This document shows positions 4,293-5,585 of a stretch of DNA of 5,585 bases, piece after piece. The notes beneath the pieces were generated by a model. That model ran no database searches, was not told where the DNA came from, and was given only the letters and a program-made list of their open reading frames with translations. The DNA lies in assembly GCA_023398155.1 (NCBI GenBank), contig JAEWSV010000282.1, positions 1 through 5,585 of the forward strand, written 5' to 3'. This DNA is from Spirochaetota bacterium. Its GTDB lineage: Bacteria > Spirochaetota > Spirochaetia > Treponematales > Breznakiellaceae. The position numbers and the translations under genes were made by a program. How positions within the stretch are numbered: the first letter of the stretch is position 1; each line of letters begins with the position of its first letter.

Positions 4293-5585
4293 ATGACCGT
4301 GTCGTTCGTGATATTCGCCAATCTCGTCGGCCCGCTCATATCCGGCCTATTCCTGCTCTTCTGCTTCGCGTATTTCATCTTCGCGCACCCTTCGCGGGCG
4401 CTCTCCTATCGGCTTTTCGTGGTGTTCCTCATCGGCTTGAGCCTCTTCCTGTTCGGCCGGCCGCTCCAGCTGCTCCTCGGCCCCCACCCCATGCCGCTCA
4501 TCATCGTCAACATCCGGGTCTTCATCCTCTGCTCGGTGCTCGTCCCGGTCATCATCCTCATGGCGCGGACCTACAAGAAGAGCGTGACGAGACGCGAGGG
4601 CCTGACGGTAGCGCTGGCCTGTCTGCCGCTCGGGCTCGGCTATGTGGTGTTCAACACCCTGGGCACCGACGCCGGCTACGTCCTGTTCGAGCTGGGAGGC
4701 CTCGTCGCCTACGATAACTTGACGCCGTCCCTCCGGCCGCCCTTCTACGGCAGGGAAGTCACCATCGGCGTCCAGGCGATCACCGGAGCGCTCCTCCTGG
4801 TCTTCTCCTTCCTCCGCCTCGTCCGGCTGCGGAAGGAAAGCCGGCCCAAGGCCATCCTCGGCGACAAGGAATTCCTCGTCAACGCCGGCATCCTCGTCTT
4901 CGCGCTTTCCTTCATCCTCGGCTCGCTCGCCCGGCAATGGTGGATCTACTACGTCTCCTCCATCGCGACGGCGACGCTCGTGGGCGGCAGCGTGCTCATC
5001 GACATCAAGGAAGTCCATAACTATTACGAGAAACTGGTTCCCTTCATTAAAGAAGAAATTATCCATAACGTGGCGTTCAGCGAGATTTCCACGGTCAAGC
5101 TCCGGGAGATGCTCGCGAGCCTCGGCAAGAGAATAGATCTCAACACCTTCGCGGTCATCAAGTTTACGGGCGGAGAGAAGGACCTCCACGGCCAATTCGC
5201 GACCCAGGAGGAGATCGGCCGGATCATCTCCCGCCGCCTTGAGGCGCTGCTGAGCGAAGATAGTTTCCTCATCCTGCCGATGTCCGACGCCGCGGTCGGC
5301 CTGGTCTTCCGCCTAGCTGCAGAGGGTCGCGCCGATCGGCAGACGGCCGTCCTGGCGGCGTTGGAAGATATCCGGGAGGCGGTCGCGGAGAACCACGGCC
5401 GCGAGACGGCGGTCGGCATCGGCAGGAGCTACGGCCGGATAGAGGAGCTGCGCGTTTCCTACCACGAGGCCATGACGGCGCTCCGGTACGCCGAACGGCT
5501 GGAAGCGGGCGGCATCGTGCACGTGGAGAACGTGAGCGAGGGGGATCGGCGCCGGTCTTCCTACCCGGTCCGGGAAAAGGAAAAG
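4293..5585 (+). CDS. Membrane-anchored AraC/YesN-type transcriptional regulator with 7-TM sensor (3' end outside window)
   Basis: This frame has no stop from the ATG at 4293 to the window end: 431 residues. Seven hydrophobic segments lie at about 5-31, 40-62, 67-91, 103-121, 155-177, 195-213 and 217-236. Basic loops (ARTYKKSVTRREG at 91-103; RLVRLRKESRPK at 175-186) put loops 3-4 and 5-6 inside, so the N-terminus is outside and the C-terminal part cytoplasmic. The longest outside loop, about 122-154, is a candidate ligand-binding part. A helical linker (237-260) leads to a degenerate GGDEF-like domain of the YesN/CdaR kind (about 280-412), with the motif VGIGRSYGRIEELRVSYHEA (374-393) then ALRYA. 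The sequence ends at SYPVREKEK, where YesN proteins lead into the AraC helix-turn-helix domain; that domain is inferred, not seen. GGAG lies four bases before the ATG, with a longer GGGGAGGG at 4273-4280. It likely regulates the neighbouring catabolic genes. Confidence 0.8.
   Translation, partial: MTVSFVIFANLVGPLISGLFLLFCFAYFIFAHPSRALSYRLFVVFLIGLSLFLFGRPLQLLLGPHPMPLIIVNIRVFILCSVLVPVIILMARTYKKSVTRREGLTVALACLPLGLGYVVFNTLGTDAGYVLFELGGLVAYDNLTPSLRPPFYGREVTIGVQAITGALLLVFSFLRLVRLRKESRPKAILGDKEFLVNAGILVFALSFILGSLARQWWIYYVSSIATATLVGGSVLIDIKEVHNYYEKLVPFIKEEIIHNVAFSEISTVKLREMLASLGKRIDLNTFAVIKFTGGEKDLHGQFATQEEIGRIISRRLEALLSEDSFLILPMSDAAVGLVFRLAAEGRADRQTAVLAALEDIREAVAENHGRETAVGIGRSYGRIEELRVSYHEAMTALRYAERLEAGGIVHVENVSEGDRRRSSYPVREKEK

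Noticed and set aside
4347..5195. Long minus-strand open frame opposite the membrane regulator
   Set aside because: It is almost entirely Glu, Asp, Arg and His repeats, the antisense of hydrophobic CTC/ATC/GTC codons. The plus frame has a clear seven-helix pattern and a YesN-type domain.
1..5585. CRISPR arrays, tRNA or rRNA genes, insertion-sequence ends
   Set aside because: No spaced direct repeats, no tRNA-like cloverleaf with TTCGANNC arms, no rRNA stretches and no transposase-like coding were seen by eye on either strand.

Overview
This is a GC-rich bacterial window with closely packed genes. It looks like part of a carbohydrate or sugar-acid uptake and catabolism locus. The organism cannot be named from the sequence. 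Several features would fit a high-GC spirochaete or a similar anaerobic, fermentative lineage: a TRAP binding protein whose mature N-terminus begins EGSKD-like, a DUF2264 gene, and a membrane-anchored AraC-type regulator. This is a low-confidence inference.

Left part (1-1416, minus strand): the start of a TRAP transporter operon. dctP, the periplasmic binding protein, comes first. A 92-nt gap containing a 9-bp perfect GC hairpin follows, then dctQ, the small membrane subunit, which runs off the left edge. The large permease dctM is expected beyond the window.

Divergent intergenic region (1417-1677): about 260 bases without a gene. It holds an AT-rich hairpin of about 42 nt ending in a T-tract (1561-1602), a 14-bp palindrome (1507-1520), and a small hairpin just before the ribosome binding site of the next gene. 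It probably carries the promoters and operators for both directions.

Centre (1678-3732, plus strand): a complete DUF2264 protein, predicted to be a cytoplasmic alpha/alpha-toroid protein of the kind found with polysaccharide and uronate degradation genes. Next comes a compact type II toxin-antitoxin module (3746-4240): an 18-bp palindromic operator overlapping an extended -10 promoter, a RelB-like ribbon-helix-helix antitoxin, and a RelE-family toxin overlapping it by 4 bp.

Right part (4293-5585, plus strand): a gene open to the window edge. It encodes seven predicted transmembrane helices followed by a degenerate GGDEF-like (YesN/CdaR type) domain. A C-terminal AraC DNA-binding domain is expected past the edge. 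This looks like a one-component membrane sensor and regulator.

Working model (inference): the membrane regulator senses an extracellular or membrane signal and controls the divergent TRAP operon and the DUF2264 gene. The TRAP system imports a sugar acid or similar anionic ligand, and the DUF2264 protein acts on an imported compound inside the cell. The toxin-antitoxin cassette appears to be an insertion into this locus.
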